From Solanum dulcamara (Eukaryota > Streptophyta > Magnoliopsida > Solanales > Solanaceae), in contig NC_077246.1 in the NCBI RefSeq assembly GCF_947179165.1, positions 72,016,421 to 72,080,420 of the forward strand: a stretch of 64,000 bases of DNA. Direction: 5' to 3'. A program made the position numbers and the translations under genes. Position 1 is the stretch's first letter. The number at the start of each line of letters is the position of its first letter. Under the pieces are notes generated by a model that saw nothing but the letters and a program-made list of their open reading frames with translations, made no database searches and was not told the DNA's origin. Of the stretch, positions 1-12,342 are shown piece after piece.

Positions 1-228
1 TTTGTATATATTTGTATAATTCGCTATACAATTAATAATTTTTGTATAACGTTTGTATATTTCACTATACAATTCATGCACAACGTTTGTATAATTCGCT
101 ATATAATTTGTAGTGTTTATATATTTCGTTATACAATTCGATCCGCGCACAGCGTTTGTATAAATCGCGCGAATTATACAAAACTCAACTATATAATCGC
201 GCGAATTATACAAAACTCAAATTGTAAT
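1..228. repeat. Degenerate palindromic repeat cluster
   Basis: Short motifs related to GTATAATTCGCTATACAA recur about every 40-60 bp, and the segment with GCGCGAATTATACAAAACTC occurs twice in tandem near 157-225. It looks like the edge of a repeat-derived or transposon-terminal region that continues outside the window. No coding signal is seen. Confidence 0.5.
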
Positions 229-374
229 TACAGCTAGATGTTTGCCGCGATCCATAATTAATTCAAACTATAGCTATGTTAGCTAATTAACTAGTATATG
301 CTTACTTATCCGCATAATTTTTCCAAATTAAAATTACAATTGCAAGATATAAATAAATTAACAACTACAAATAT

Positions 375-3300
375 TTAATCATTTGTAGGAGGTCCTTCGA
401 GACGAATATAATCATACATGAGTCCACTCCAAGAGCTCGAACCTCTACTTTGTTTAAGAAATATAACATTAGTTCCAATGGAGAGAAGATGACTAGGTAC
501 ATCTATACAATACATCGAATACAATCCATGAATTCCATGTCTTGCAATCGCATTATCCCTGCCTATCGACCCTGTTGTAAAATGAGGAGCATGCTCTGCA
601 TTTTGATCGTTTATTCGAATCTATAAAAATTGAAATACGCAGTTAATTAATCGGAAAAAAATATAATGTATATATATATATATATGAGGATATACTAGTT
701 GTACAAATTAAGAATAATGTAAAAAATTGTTTAGTCCATACTTGTAATTCAGCTTCATTTGTTGAGGCTAATGCTAGTTGAAGAGTATAATTTGAGGAAT
801 CCTTTACTTCTTGAAGATCAAACACAATTTTCCATGTAGTTGGTATATATGCTTTGTCTCCATCATCCCTGTTTGGAAAAAAGAATAAGAATCGGGTACG
901 CAGTATAATATTACATGTGAGGTCTGGGGAGGGCATACATATTTTACCCTACCTTACAATGGTAGGAAGACTCCTCGACTCGAGAAGAGATGAAAAAGAA
1001 GCAATAATAACGTAACAAATAGTAACATAAGCAAGATAATAAGATAAATGAAGCGAAAGAAACAATCAGATAGTACTAAAGATCTAAAAATAACCACCTT
1101 AAAAATAATACTAATACTACTAATAAGGAAAAGAAATACGCTCGGCAACCTACTAAGCCTCTACCCTAATACTTGACCTCCACACCCTCCTATCAAAAAT
1201 CATGTCATGAGTAATTCCAGGTAAGTACAGCTCATTGTAAGTAGATTAATTAGTAATACTACTAAACACACGTTAATTTCTGAACGGATTAATGTTCAAG
1301 GAATATCCATCAGAATTTGGCTCGTCAGAAGCATTTCCACTGAAATTTCATATTTTTAACGGTATTCTGACGGAGATCGAACGTTCGTTTGAAAGTGACT
1401 ATTTTTGTAGTAGTGTAACTTTCAGAATAGGGCAGACAACCTACTATGACAAATCAAATTATCTATGTAATTTAAAATTTATTTATACTGTCAGTGTATA
1501 AAATGCAAATAAACAAGCTAAAGAGCATAGGATGTTTGTGAACATACTTGTAAATATATCTATTCACATGAGCAAAGAACCAATCTGTTTGACAATTGCT
1601 TGATCCAACAGTGTAGACTAAATCATCATTAGGGTATATTTCTGTATAACGATCCCATAATCCATATTGCCTAAACCTGGAAAAAAATTTAGATAATTTC
1701 ATGAATGGTCACTCAACTTTTATTTATTAGATCAAATTTGATAAACTATCCAATCTTTTATAACAAAAGAATCACTCAATTCTGCCTAAGTATCACAAAA
1801 GTCTTTAAACAATTTTTCTTTTGTAATTAAAACAATTATTCAACTCCATCTAAGTATCATATAATAACTTTATATGATATGTAATCGAAGTTGAATGACT
1901 TTATTGTTACAAGAATAGTACTATAGTGACTTTTGCGGTACTTAGATAAAATTGAGTGATTTTTTCATTACCAAAAATAAATATAGTGCATAATGAAATT
2001 GACTTACTTTTCTTCATAACGTGTAGTGTATAATTGGTTTTGGAGTTTTGGTTGTGGATTAGGAATGAAGAATTCTGCAGCAGTTCTGTCTGGAATGCCT
2101 ATTTCCCACAATGTTGGACCATTTCTTGGAGGGTAATACACAAGAGTGTGTAGCCTAGTTCTTGATCCTGTTTTTACAGAGACGGATTCAGAATTTAAAT
2201 TTAAAAGTGAACATGTTACACATAGAAAATTATGGGATCGTAATTCAATATTCGTTGAAATTTTAGTGAAATTTGTATATATACTCTATGTTGAGTTCAA
2301 TCGAACCTCGTAGGAAACATGTTACATCTGCATCTATATGGTAATATTTGATTGGTTATAGAGTTTAAGAGGGAATTATAGACATTTACGACAAAGATTT
2401 GCGGTTGTGGAATGAAAGATTAGATTATTTTTCGAGTATAGAAATGTGTTCTTTTTTTTCCGAACAGACTAATAGAGAAATAGTGGCACGTCAAAGAAAT
2501 CGTAAAAATATATCATGCCTGGGTTGATGTTGATGTAATCCTTGTATTTGTAATCACCAATAAATCCAGGGACCCAAGCATACAAGCTATAATTTCCAGG
2601 GATGATATTGTTAATCAAGAAGTATCCTTCATTATCTGTTTGAGTCCAAAATTGATAACCCTGAAAAACAACATACAAAATCATATACCAAAATTAGGGA
2701 TGAAAAATTATCCCATGAAAATATGACTCGCCAAATCTGTTCAAGTTTGGACGGATCATCCAATCGTCTATTTATTAACTCAATCCATTATAACACGTTC
2801 AACTCAATTTATCTAAAAATTGTGTTGATTTTGTGTTAAATATATAGTTCAAATAATCCATGAGAAACTTTGTCAAAATATTTATATATTTTCTGATTTG
2901 ATATATTGTATATCGTCATAATTTTAAAAAAAAACGTCATAAGGTAACTAAACACATTATACGAAAACAAACAAAGAGATTATCGATCAAAATCATGTAA
3001 GAGTTGGCTAGATTGGTTGCACATTTAGCCATTGTTTAGCGCATTTTGACCTAATTCATCTCAATTCAACTAATTTTTAGCAAGTTACTTACTCGATCAT
3101 TTATTAACTCAACAGTCAATATATTTTAATTCGTCTGAATTCAATTCAACCCGCTTATTTAATAACATCAAGTCCAAAACACAAACCTTATTTTCAAATT
3201 GCCATGATCCAACATCTCCAGGTGCAGCCAATCCAATGAAAGTTGAATTTGGAGTGATAAGTGTTTTACTTACATAGCTGCAATAAGAAACTTGTAGCTT

Positions 3301-6300
3301 ATTAATAATCAATAAAAAAAAAAAGCAAATTGTTCGATTGTGTTTGATGTGCGAATAAAATTTCATCTTAATAGTTAAAAAGATTAGGAATTTATCTATA
3401 AGTTATAAAAATACTTTTAATGGTACGAGGCATTTTGTGGAAAACCTCTGCAAGCTTCCCACAACAATAAGTTAATGTACCTGTCGTTGACAAGTAATCT
3501 GCCACTTATAATACCCCGTTGATCAGCACCAACGAAATCTTGTGAACGAGGGAAATCGTACGGCCAATTTTCGGTTTCAATTAACATCTGTTTTTCATTA
3601 AATTCGAGATCAATAATTAAGAAAAAAACTTTTATGTACTATTTTTCTTGGAATATTGTGTACACAAATTAATTTAGTACCTGTTCTTTTGCATCTGTCC
3701 ATAATGTTAGAATGTCTTCATCATCTGATGAAACAGAGTTTAAGTAAATAAAAACCGGACCAAAAACTTTCTTCCATGGCTCTCCATTTCGAAATTTGAG
3801 TCCTAGAATCTCCCCGCCATAATGTGTACTGAAGAACATCTGTTATATATACATAAAAAATAATGTTAACCTTATATAGAGAATTTTTAAAATTTTCATT
3901 AAAAGAGATTGAATGAACTTCTTACCGTCCCCTAACTTCCACCCTGATACCCGTGGTTAACTAGTAGTGTTGTATAAGTGTGGATACTACCGTGTGGATT
4001 CTAAAAGAACAATAAAATTTAGAAAGAGGAAAAAAACTAGACGTTTGATGGATTTTTGTTCAAAAAGGAAATCTTATTTGAATTGTCCATAAATCCTCGT
4101 AGGTTCCTGTAGGAATGATTCGGAAGATCCAAAATAGAATACAATAATATTTACTAGCAACGACATAATAGAGACAGTTACTCAAAATAGATTTGATCAA
4201 AAATCTAATTCAAATCCAATATAATATTTATAGTACACAAGATTAATTATGGGCGTTAAAGTAGTTCGAATTGAATATGAAAATTTAAGTTTGGATTTTT
4301 GATTTTTGAATTCAAGAAAGAATCCAACTATACTCTACATAAGTTCGAATTGGATTGATATTTAAAGTTATGCTTCGGATATATCGATTTGGTTATTTGT
4401 GATTTTATGGTTTTTAGCCTATAAGTTGAACTTCTTTATTTTCTTACATAAATGATTATCCAAAATAAAATGCTCGTATCGAATTCCCTTAATAATTGAT
4501 CATTCTCACCACAATCATCCAAATAAAATATTCATACGAGCGCGATAAAATCATCGTAAAAAGTATTATATACTCACAGATAGTGTTACTGGGCCGGTGT
4601 GAGAAGTGAGGTCTTGTTTAACAGGCCCACCTGTTTGGAACTCATTACTTGGTGTAATCATCCAAAATCCAGTTTTTGGGCTTGGGCTTATCCACCCATG
4701 GACCCTGTTATCTTTGTTTTCAACAGAGTACTGATATTTATCATCCACCTGAATAAAGAAAAAAAAGTAAATAAAATTAAAAATTAAAAAAATGATTAAA
4801 AAGATAGGAGAAATAGCTAAGATGTATTATAATGGTCGATATATGCAGATGTCCTCTTTTTACGTTATCATTTAAATTTTGTTTCCACTTTTAAAATTCG
4901 TGCAAATATATTCAGACTCATTCGAACAACGTTAAACTCAGATCTAATATTTGTTCATATATTTCTCAACCTTATATTGTTCCCTTTTTAAGCTATTATT
5001 TAAATTATGTCTTTACATTTTAAAAATCGTGCAAATATAGCCCGGATCTTGGGGACAATGTTAGACTCAAATATAATATTTGCACATATATTATTGAACT
5101 TTAGACACCACATTGGACTGTTCCTTTTTTAGGCTATTATTTAAATTTTGTCTCCACTTTTAAAAATCGTGCAAATATAGCTCGACTCTTTTAGACAACG
5201 CTAGACTCACGTCTAATGTTTGCATATGGATTTCTCAACCTTTGAAACAAAACATTAGATTTTCTTCTAACATTTATAATAATTTACATAATTTTAGATT
5301 GTTTTCTAATGTTTTCTTATAAGATTTTCAGTTTGCAAAAAACGAGAACTTAGACTATAATCTTAATTTGTGCATTATAATCATGAAATGTACCTCTCCT
5401 TTGAGAAAAGAACTAGATGGGCCTGTAAGAAGTACAGCTTCTTTGTAATCAAGCTCTTGGCCCATTGCTCGATCTTGTGCTGTAGGCATTATCCTCTGCC
5501 TTTCATCTGAAATAGCCATGTATGAGAACCTGTTCAAAAAGTTGAAACTATTTAGCTTGTAATTGTTAGTAAACTGTATTGGAAAATATTAAACAATAAC
5601 AATAATTTCTGAAAGTAATAAAAAAACAGAATCTGGAATGAATCTGAAAATAATAACGGTATATAAAAAATTATTGTAAGAACAAAATCGAGCCCACTGA
5701 ATACACAGTGTGTCCTTAAGGAAATTATTCCCCTCAAAGTACCCGAGGTTTTGGAATCTTTCCTCCCAGAATAGAACGATTTACTCACCAAAGTAGAGGT
5801 ACTGCAAATCTTTGGTGACTGCGAACCACTTGAAGGTTGTATATCACACGAGTTTTAGGAAGTGCAGAAAGAAGAAGAAGATGTTATTTCAAAAATTTCA
5901 TATGGAACATTCTGAGGATTAACAGATATATATAGACTGTTTACACCTTTTAAGAAAAGGCACCTGTTGGGAATAGATTTGTCTGTTGAGAAAAGGTTTG
6001 CAACTTTTCGGACAAGGTTGCAACCTTTCAAAAATCCATTGAAAAAACGGAGGGAAATATTTTTTAAATTAATCCGGGAAAGAAATGGGTCGCGGGTCAC
6101 GGGTCACGATTTTTTCACTAAATTAATTAAATAAATAAATAATATTAATTAATTAAAATTTAAAGGAAATTTGGTCCAAAAAGATTATCAATCAATCAAA
6201 TCCAAAGCCAAAGCCGAAGCCGAAGCCGTAGCCATAGCCGAGCCGAGCGAGCGACGACGACAACGGCGCTAGGGGAGACCCTCTTCTTGACCCTTTAGCA

Positions 6301-9300
6301 ACATAAAGGAGTGCTTCTACTTTTAAGTAGGAGACTTTTTCTTTCCACCACATATGTGGGACCAAAACTTATTTAATAAAGCAAGAGAGAACATATCATT
6401 TTTTCCTCCACTTCTTTTTCCCTCAATTTCTCATTCAAACTATCAATTAAACCCAACAGTAATCACAATAAAACATGGCTTGGTGCATAAAGCATCCTTA
6501 TTCATGCAAGGTTCAAGAAAGAATCACACACTAAAGGGGTGTGATATAGACAAGTTATTTACAAGAAAAGAAAAGTTTCATAGACTCGGTCAAATCGCTT
6601 ATAGAATGCCGACGATGATTTTCCACTTAATAAGTGAAGGAGATAGGGAAGCGAGGCTTAGCAAGCTTTATAAGAACGACCATTAGGTAAGCCGCTAGCG
6701 GAGAAAGCTCGAAGAGCTTTTCTTCATTCATTACTAAGACAAGGTCCCAGGTCTCCAAGTCAGCCCACGCTTTTTCGAAGAATCTTGCACCCATGGGCAT
6801 ACGGCCTGGCAGGCCTTCCCATACCGCCGGAGCTTCATGGGCGTTGCCCTGTTCCCTAATCAGATTTTGGATGTGAGCTATAATGCGAGGAGCCAAACGG
6901 GAGTATGGCCCTGCCTTGCCATTTGACCTCTTTTTCCATGTGATTAGGAATGCTCAGTGATGCAAGTATCAGTGAAAGATTTCACGATAATTCTAAAACT
7001 TAAATAATTGTAAGGAGTTTTTAATCTACTAGAGTTTCTTTGCGCTATTACTTTTTCTTTCTCAACTATTCATGTATCAACTCAGTCAATAGATTCTTAA
7101 CAATATATATATATATATATATCTACTACATACAAAGACATTTTTGCGCCACATATGTACATACGCTCATACGTAGACAAGTACGTATATACATATGCAT
7201 ATACCATTTTCTTGCAATCTTCCTTCCGAACATATTTAACGAGGTTATTTTCTCATTGTTAGGGTGCCAAAATGCCTCCTTTAAGACAAAATTTTCACCC
7301 TTCTTGTTATACCTTCGAATATCTGCTTGTTATTGTCATTCTCAACAACTCGAGTTCAGAAATAGAACATCTATATACATACACATAATGTGGGGTGCGG
7401 GGGACGATGTTGTGTTACTTACAACTTTTCATTAAGCTTGAATGCCATTCTCCCTTGATAGACATCTATGTCTGGCCATCCTTCCAAACGCTCAAAAATT
7501 GCATAGGAATAAAAGCCACTACTCCCCCTAAGAATTATAAACCTACAAGAAATTAAACTAAATTTTATAGTGAAAGAAAAACCATAATTTCATATTAAAA
7601 AATTTTAAAATCTTGTATTGAGCATCAAAATATTTTTTTAATTTGGTACGTTTAAACTTTGCTAAATCATTTCTAGCATTTGGTTAGGTATAAAGTTACG
7701 TAACAAATGATACTTGTAGAATTTGTGAAATAAGATTCGAAAAAATAATATCAGAGTATTATTAGAGCCAAGTGGTATATAGTAAAAATTGAGATAGTAG
7801 TAGAAAAAAATGACTTGTGCTATAGATTATATAATTTCACTAATTTAAAATGATCAAACATTACAAAGTGAAGTTATCAAATATATTTGGTTTTTTGAGA
7901 AAAACATTAGTGGTAATTCATGCAAGGATTAAAGACTTACACTTCACCTTTTGTCAATATTCATAGAAAGACTTGAGGAATTTAATGTCTTCCAAATCCT
8001 TGTGAATGAAAGCTCTACTTGATTTTCATCTTGCAATATAACTTCAAACTTTGTCCCTTCAAGCCTACAATATGTCATAAAATGCAAAAAAATTAAAAAG
8101 GGGGGAAAATGCACTTTTAATTCCTCAAATATCGTTGATCTTTGTGATACTAAGCATATTTAATCTTCAATTGATTAAAACGTTTAATTTTTATCCTTTT
8201 GCAGCTCTCTGCTTGTGAATCTTCACAAATTTATCAAATTATTAACCGTTATACTATCTAGTTTTCTCATTTTATGCTAAGTTTTTGTAGCTACACTGCA
8301 ATTAGAGTTGATACTATTGTAATTTAATTAAAAGTTAAATATGCTTAATCTTATCTCATTATAATCGAAATTATAATTTATCAATAATTAAGGGATCGAA
8401 AGTGGTATTATCCTAATTAGAAATTCAGGCGACAAAAAAAAAAAAAAAAAACTTACTTGTCAAAGATGTCCCCTTGTTTTTCTGCTCTATTCCAAACAAT
8501 ATCCCAATATCCTCTATTATTTTCTTTATTTTTATTTTCCAACAAATTATCAATTCCATTGTATTGTATATTAGTAACCATTCCCTCTGGAATAGAAAAT
8601 GTGATGTTGAAAAGGCCATTATCCACCAACACCTGCAAAAGGGACAAAAAAAAATGTTGGTACTATCAGCTTATAAGTCCATAAATTTATTACTCCCTCG
8701 GCCGGTCCATTTTAGTTATCGTGCTTATTAAAAATAATTGGTCCAAAATTATTATTTTGAACTGACCACCTTGCAGTCTAAGTAGATATATCACTGATTA
8801 AAAATACTGTAGATGTTCTTACATGTTTATTCAGTCTAAGTAATTGCACTGGAGGATAGGATTGCAATTCCAATTGGATGTTTTTCTCAACAATTCTCCT
8901 GAAAAACAATACAAAAAATAAAAAAATAAATCCATGTGAAAATTACATATATATTACATATAAATAACATTAATTAAGAAGGTTATTTGACTAAATTAGT
9001 TTTTACCTCTCTTCAACATTAATTAAGAAGTAGGTGAAAATTATTTATTGGAGAAGGATAAATAGGATGAAAATAATAATATCATCATCCTCTCTTTTTT
9101 GTTTATTTATAAAAAAGAAACTCATTTATGATCCAATTTGAAAGACTAGAAAATTTGTGCTTTCGATAAAAAGTCGTTATTCGTCCATCTATTGTTGTGA
9201 TCCTCTTTGTGAGGAAGCACCCTTCTCTCTTCTCCCAAAGTTACGAGATCATTTTACCTAGTCTTTTAAGAGAATTATTTCACATTCTTATATATATATA

Positions 9301-11382
9301 TATATATATATTTTATCTATATTCGTGTCAATTTAAATATAAAATACCCTCTCACTCAAAATAGTTCCAACCTATGGGGTGAAAGAGGAAGTATTCTTTG
9401 AAATAATTAGGCGTAAAAGTTAGGTAAATTATAAATCAAGTTGAAAGTAAAAGCTGCAAAAAGAAAAAATTGGTGGAACTAATTTACATTATTGTGGACA
9501 AAAGTGAACCTCACTTTTGGGCTTTAGTAACTGTTTTAAGATATTAAAAAAAAAAAAAAAAAAAAAAACAACATATTCAATAATTGCTTTTACATTAGAC
9601 TCCTAATCTAGAACCACTAAAAATTTTATGTTTTTTTTCTATGTTCTTTTTCTTGGGGAAAGTGTATGGGACAATATTTTAATAGGTTAATTATGGTAGA
9701 ACCTAACCTAATCACTTTAAAGCTACAAAGTTATTCACTAAGGACTCCGATTCATTTGGCTTAAGAATAAAGTTATTTCGGAATTATAATTTTAAAACTA
9801 AGTTATCACATTTAGGATGTGGAAACAGAAATTTAAATTAGATAGGATATTCAGGACTAAAGTTGAAATTAAGAATGTGTTTGGTATGAAGAAAAATATC
9901 TTATCTATATTTTATTGGATTGAAAATATAAATTTATTAATTTCAGATTAAAATTATACATTCAATTTAATATAGCATAATCTTAATTCCAATCATCCCA
10001 TTTATTCTACGTACAGAATGACCTCTTAAGAGTAAAAAATTAAAATCTATAGCATGTGTAACTTTATATTTATTTCGTAAAGAAATACATACCTTTCCCT
10101 AAGCACAAGAAAACTAAGTCATGCGCCCATAAATTAAGGTACCAAAAAGGAGACAATTTGTATTTCTTGAACTTAGATTGTCCCAAGTGAGGGGTTGCAT
10201 TATAATTGGGCGATGAGTACTTGTTCATCAAATTTTGATTTTAATTCATAAAAATGAAATTACTAATGATAAAAAGAAAGAGTAAAGGTGTCAAATAATC
10301 AGGTTGAATAGAATTCAAAAGGGTTAAAATAAATCGAGTTAATAAATAGATGGTTAATTAACTAGTCAAAAGTTACTTAGATTGAAATGAACTAAAAAAT
10401 GGGTCATAATCAAACTCTCACTCATGGTAGTACTAAGCTTTAGTTTTTTTTTTAATAATAATCTTTAGTACCTACTATCTCCGTTCCATATTAGATGGGT
10501 ATCTTACTAAAAATGTTTGTCTCATAGTACTTGAGTACTTACTAAATCAAGATAGAATTACTTAAATTTTTTCTATTTTACCTCTACAATTAATAGGCCT
10601 TTTGAATGTAAACAATTCTCAATACTATCTATTTCTATACTTTATGTATATTGCATTGATATAAACAAAGGGCAAAATGGTAAAGTCTTTCAATGTATTA
10701 ATAATTTTTTAATCACCGTATAAAGTTGAAAGCCCATCTAATATGGGACGGAGTAAATAATAAATTATTTTTTTCTTTATTATTGTTATATATAACATAT
10801 CAAATAAAAGATATATTTTTTTAGAAAATTTTTGACATTACTATTAGAAATCTCGAATTCGATCTTCAAGTATATAGAAAAATACTTTCATTTTAAATAA
10901 ATATTATACAACGTAAATTCAAATTAGTCTAAGAGTATCAAACACCAAATAAAAAACAAAAAGAAAGAACAGCAATAACTGAAAACAAAAAAGCAGGGCA
11001 AACCAAAAAACAGAAAAGGGAATAGTTCCAGTTCTCTAGATTCTCAAACAAAATCTAAGAACTCTATTTCATATATATTATGTTAGCAATTATAAATTGT
11101 CAGAACAGAGAAAATAGCAAAAATAATCATACTCTGATATTATGCTTATAATGCCAAATATTATTTTGCTCCGACTCTTTAAAATAGTAAATTCTTCAAA
11201 AATAGTTAGCTATCAATACTTTTGAAGAATCCGAGTAAGGTAAACCAAAAGGCAAATGTAAGATAAAGAACAGAACAATACCTTGTTGCTGCACAATCAT
11301 TAATTAGCAGAAATAACTGAAGAAAAGTTCCCAAATATCCAAGAAAAGAACTCCATTGTCTCTTCCACCAAACTTTCTTCAT
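375..11382 (-). CDS. Rhamnogalacturonate lyase (PL4 family), complete, 15 coding exons
   Basis: The predicted enzyme cleaves rhamnogalacturonan I by beta-elimination in the cell wall. Coding exons in transcript order are 11382-11282, 8898-8823, 8632-8457, 8064-7948, 7542-7423, 5529-5394, 4748-4578, 3839-3681, 3587-3481, 3277-3187, 2660-2519, 2167-2008, 1676-1548, 868-742 and 620-375. They total 2,058 nt (685 aa plus stop) with consistent phase at every junction. Residues 1-34 form a hydrophobic signal-like leader. The N-terminal catalytic domain (about 60-375) carries YNGIDNLLE, RGYWDIVWN, MAISDERQRIMP and TPSNEFQTGGPVKQ. A fibronectin-III-like domain follows (about 385-460, with LYAWVPGFIGDYKY), then a CBM-like domain (about 470-685, with PPRNGPTLWEIGIPDR and YDYIRLEGPP). 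The donor after exon 11 is GC rather than GT; only this junction restores the family frame. Length and domain order are normal for plant family members. Which family member it is cannot be told from the sequence. Confidence 0.93.
915..1194 (-). mobile_element. RTE-type LINE 3' fragment in RGL intron 14
   Basis: On the minus strand it begins with the RTE ORF end (GATAGGAGGGTGTGGAGG, as at 14,374-14,391) and runs through the 3' UTR into the CCCTCCCCAGACC tail. The block after the ORF end is shortened relative to the copy at 13.9-14.7 kb. It is 5'-truncated and non-coding. Confidence 0.7.
1703..1990. repeat. Foldback MITE in RGL intron 13
   Basis: Arms of about 40 bp face each other: AATCACTCAATTCTGCCTAAG near 1768-1800 is the inverse of the stretch near 1930-1968 with a few mismatches. 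The interior is AT-rich. No coding capacity is visible. Confidence 0.55.
4866..5290. repeat. Three imperfect tandem units of about 125-139 bp in RGL intron 6
   Basis: Units start near 4866, 4991 and 5130. Each opens with a CTATTATTTAAATTTTG-like stretch, followed by the shared block TCGTGCAAATATAG and a GACTC..ACAACG block. They have diverged moderately and contain no gene. Confidence 0.7.
5564..6458 (-). mobile_element. Solo LTR of the copia family found at 35.0-41.5 kb
   Basis: It begins TGTTAGTAAACTG and ends AAACCCAACA, matching both LTRs of the complete element along its length. The 5-bp target duplication GTAAT flanks it exactly (5559-5563 and 6459-6463). No internal sequence remains, so it arose by LTR-LTR recombination. 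It lies in RGL intron 5, outside the splice sites. Orientation follows the full element, whose ORF is on the minus strand. Confidence 0.92.
6480..6955. other. Possible organelle-derived DNA insert in RGL intron 5
   Basis: Base composition shifts sharply to about 45-50% GC against very AT-rich flanks. The minus strand has an 89-aa open frame at 6627-6896 (starts MAPRIIAHIQN), and the plus strand has an overlapping open frame. The style, with AAGCTTTATAAGAACGACC and purine-rich blocks, recalls plant mitochondrial intergenic DNA. I could not assign a mitochondrial gene, so origin is an inference. Confidence 0.35.
7101..7123. repeat. (TA)n microsatellite
   Basis: An uninterrupted alternating TA run in RGL intron 5. 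Similar runs occur at about 672-688 and 9289-9311. Confidence 0.9.
10478..10753. mobile_element. Stowaway-type MITE in RGL intron 1
   Basis: The terminal inverted repeats read CTCCGTTCCATATTAGATGGG at the left and the inverse CCCATCTAATATGGGACGGAG at the right, with TA next to each end. It is about 275 bp long and non-coding, as expected of Tc1/mariner-derived Stowaway elements. Confidence 0.8.
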
Positions 11383-11561
11383 TATTTTCCAACTTCTTTT
11401 TTTCTGCAAAAACACATTAATTAGTAAGTTCATGTCATGTAGAATCTTTTAAATGTTTTATGAGTTTAATCTATTATACAGATAAATTAAATCGCTTTAT
11501 AAGCATGTAACCTAAAAAGATCGTTAACTTTTTTATTATCACAAAGTTAAAATTTACTACA

Positions 11562-11790
11562 CAACGATAACATGCTCAGTGTAATCCATCAATAGGGTTT
11601 GGGGAGGGTGTAAAATACACAACCTTATCTCTATCTTGAGAGAAAGACTCTTTTCGATAGACTCACGAATCATATTAAAATCAGTAAGAAAAGAAAATAC
11701 TGTAATGAAAAAATTATATAGAAAATTATGGAGAAAAGAAGAAAAACACCGTATAGTACAATAATTGAAGCAAAGAAACAAGTTAAAATT
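11562..11790 (-). repeat. Decayed RTE/SINE tail
   Basis: The minus strand contains TACACCCTCCCCAAACCC followed by a GGATTAC-type end, preceded by remnants of the AAGACTCTTTTC block seen in the RTE tails at 14.7 and 32.9 kb. It is highly diverged. Confidence 0.45.
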
Positions 11791-11922
11791 CACTTAAAAT
11801 TGGGGGGAAAACTTAATATTAACAGTGTATATGACTTAAAATCCGTCATTTTTACACAAGAATATAACATAATGAAAGTAAATAAAAACAAGAAGAAGAA
11901 ATTAAGAAGAAAAAATGCATAC

Positions 11923-12062
11923 CTCTACAATGACAAGAAGAAATTGTTATATGTTTTTTAAAGGTAATTTTTGTGAATTACTTTTTTTTTTAAAACGTTA
12001 CAAGGTTTTTATTTATAAGAGTAAAGTTTCAATTTATTTTCTTTCAAACAAGTACTACTTGT
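11923..12062 (-). other. Putative 5' untranslated exon of the rhamnogalacturonate lyase gene
   Basis: This runs from the expected start site below the TATA box to the donor GTATGC (11918-11922 on the plus strand). A matching acceptor (TTTTTGCAG) lies just before the coding exon near 11,406. A leader intron of about 0.5 kb is therefore plausible. Transcript data would settle it. Confidence 0.45.
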
Positions 12063-12089
12063 GCTTTCAACAATGGATTCTCTCTCATG

Positions 12090-12097
12090 TATTTATA
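12090..12097 (-). promoter_or_regulatory. Probable TATA box of the rhamnogalacturonate lyase gene
   Basis: The minus strand reads TATAAATA here, followed by CATGAGAGAGAATCC. It lies about 165 bp upstream of a good donor (GAG|GTATGC) and about 700 bp upstream of the start codon. Transcription would begin near 12,060. This is inferred from consensus and position only. Confidence 0.6.
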
Positions 12098-12185
12098 AGC
12101 ATTTGCTAAGGGGTTTGAACTTTAAAGAATGAGTCATTTAATTATAGTTGTACTGTATGTTAAGATGGCAATATCACCGCAAACA

Positions 12186-12342
12186 TGGTTGTGGTGCAGT
12201 GGTGGATTGTTTTACCCTTAATTAGAGGTATCGGGTTCAAGTCTGAATATGGAGAAAATCTTGTTGGAATGCTATCTCCGAATGAACCCTGCAGTGTGCG
12301 ATCTGAATTTAATCGGAACTCTCGAAGGGAAACAAAAAAAAA
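12186..12342 (+). mobile_element. tRNA-derived SINE
   Basis: A box-A-like stretch GTGGTGCAGTGGTGG is followed about 35 bp later by the box-B-like GGGTTCAAGTC, the pol III promoter pattern of tRNA-derived SINEs. It ends in a short A run. Similar 10-bp stretches, ATGGCAATAT and ATGGTAATAT, flank it as an imperfect target duplication. Confidence 0.7.
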
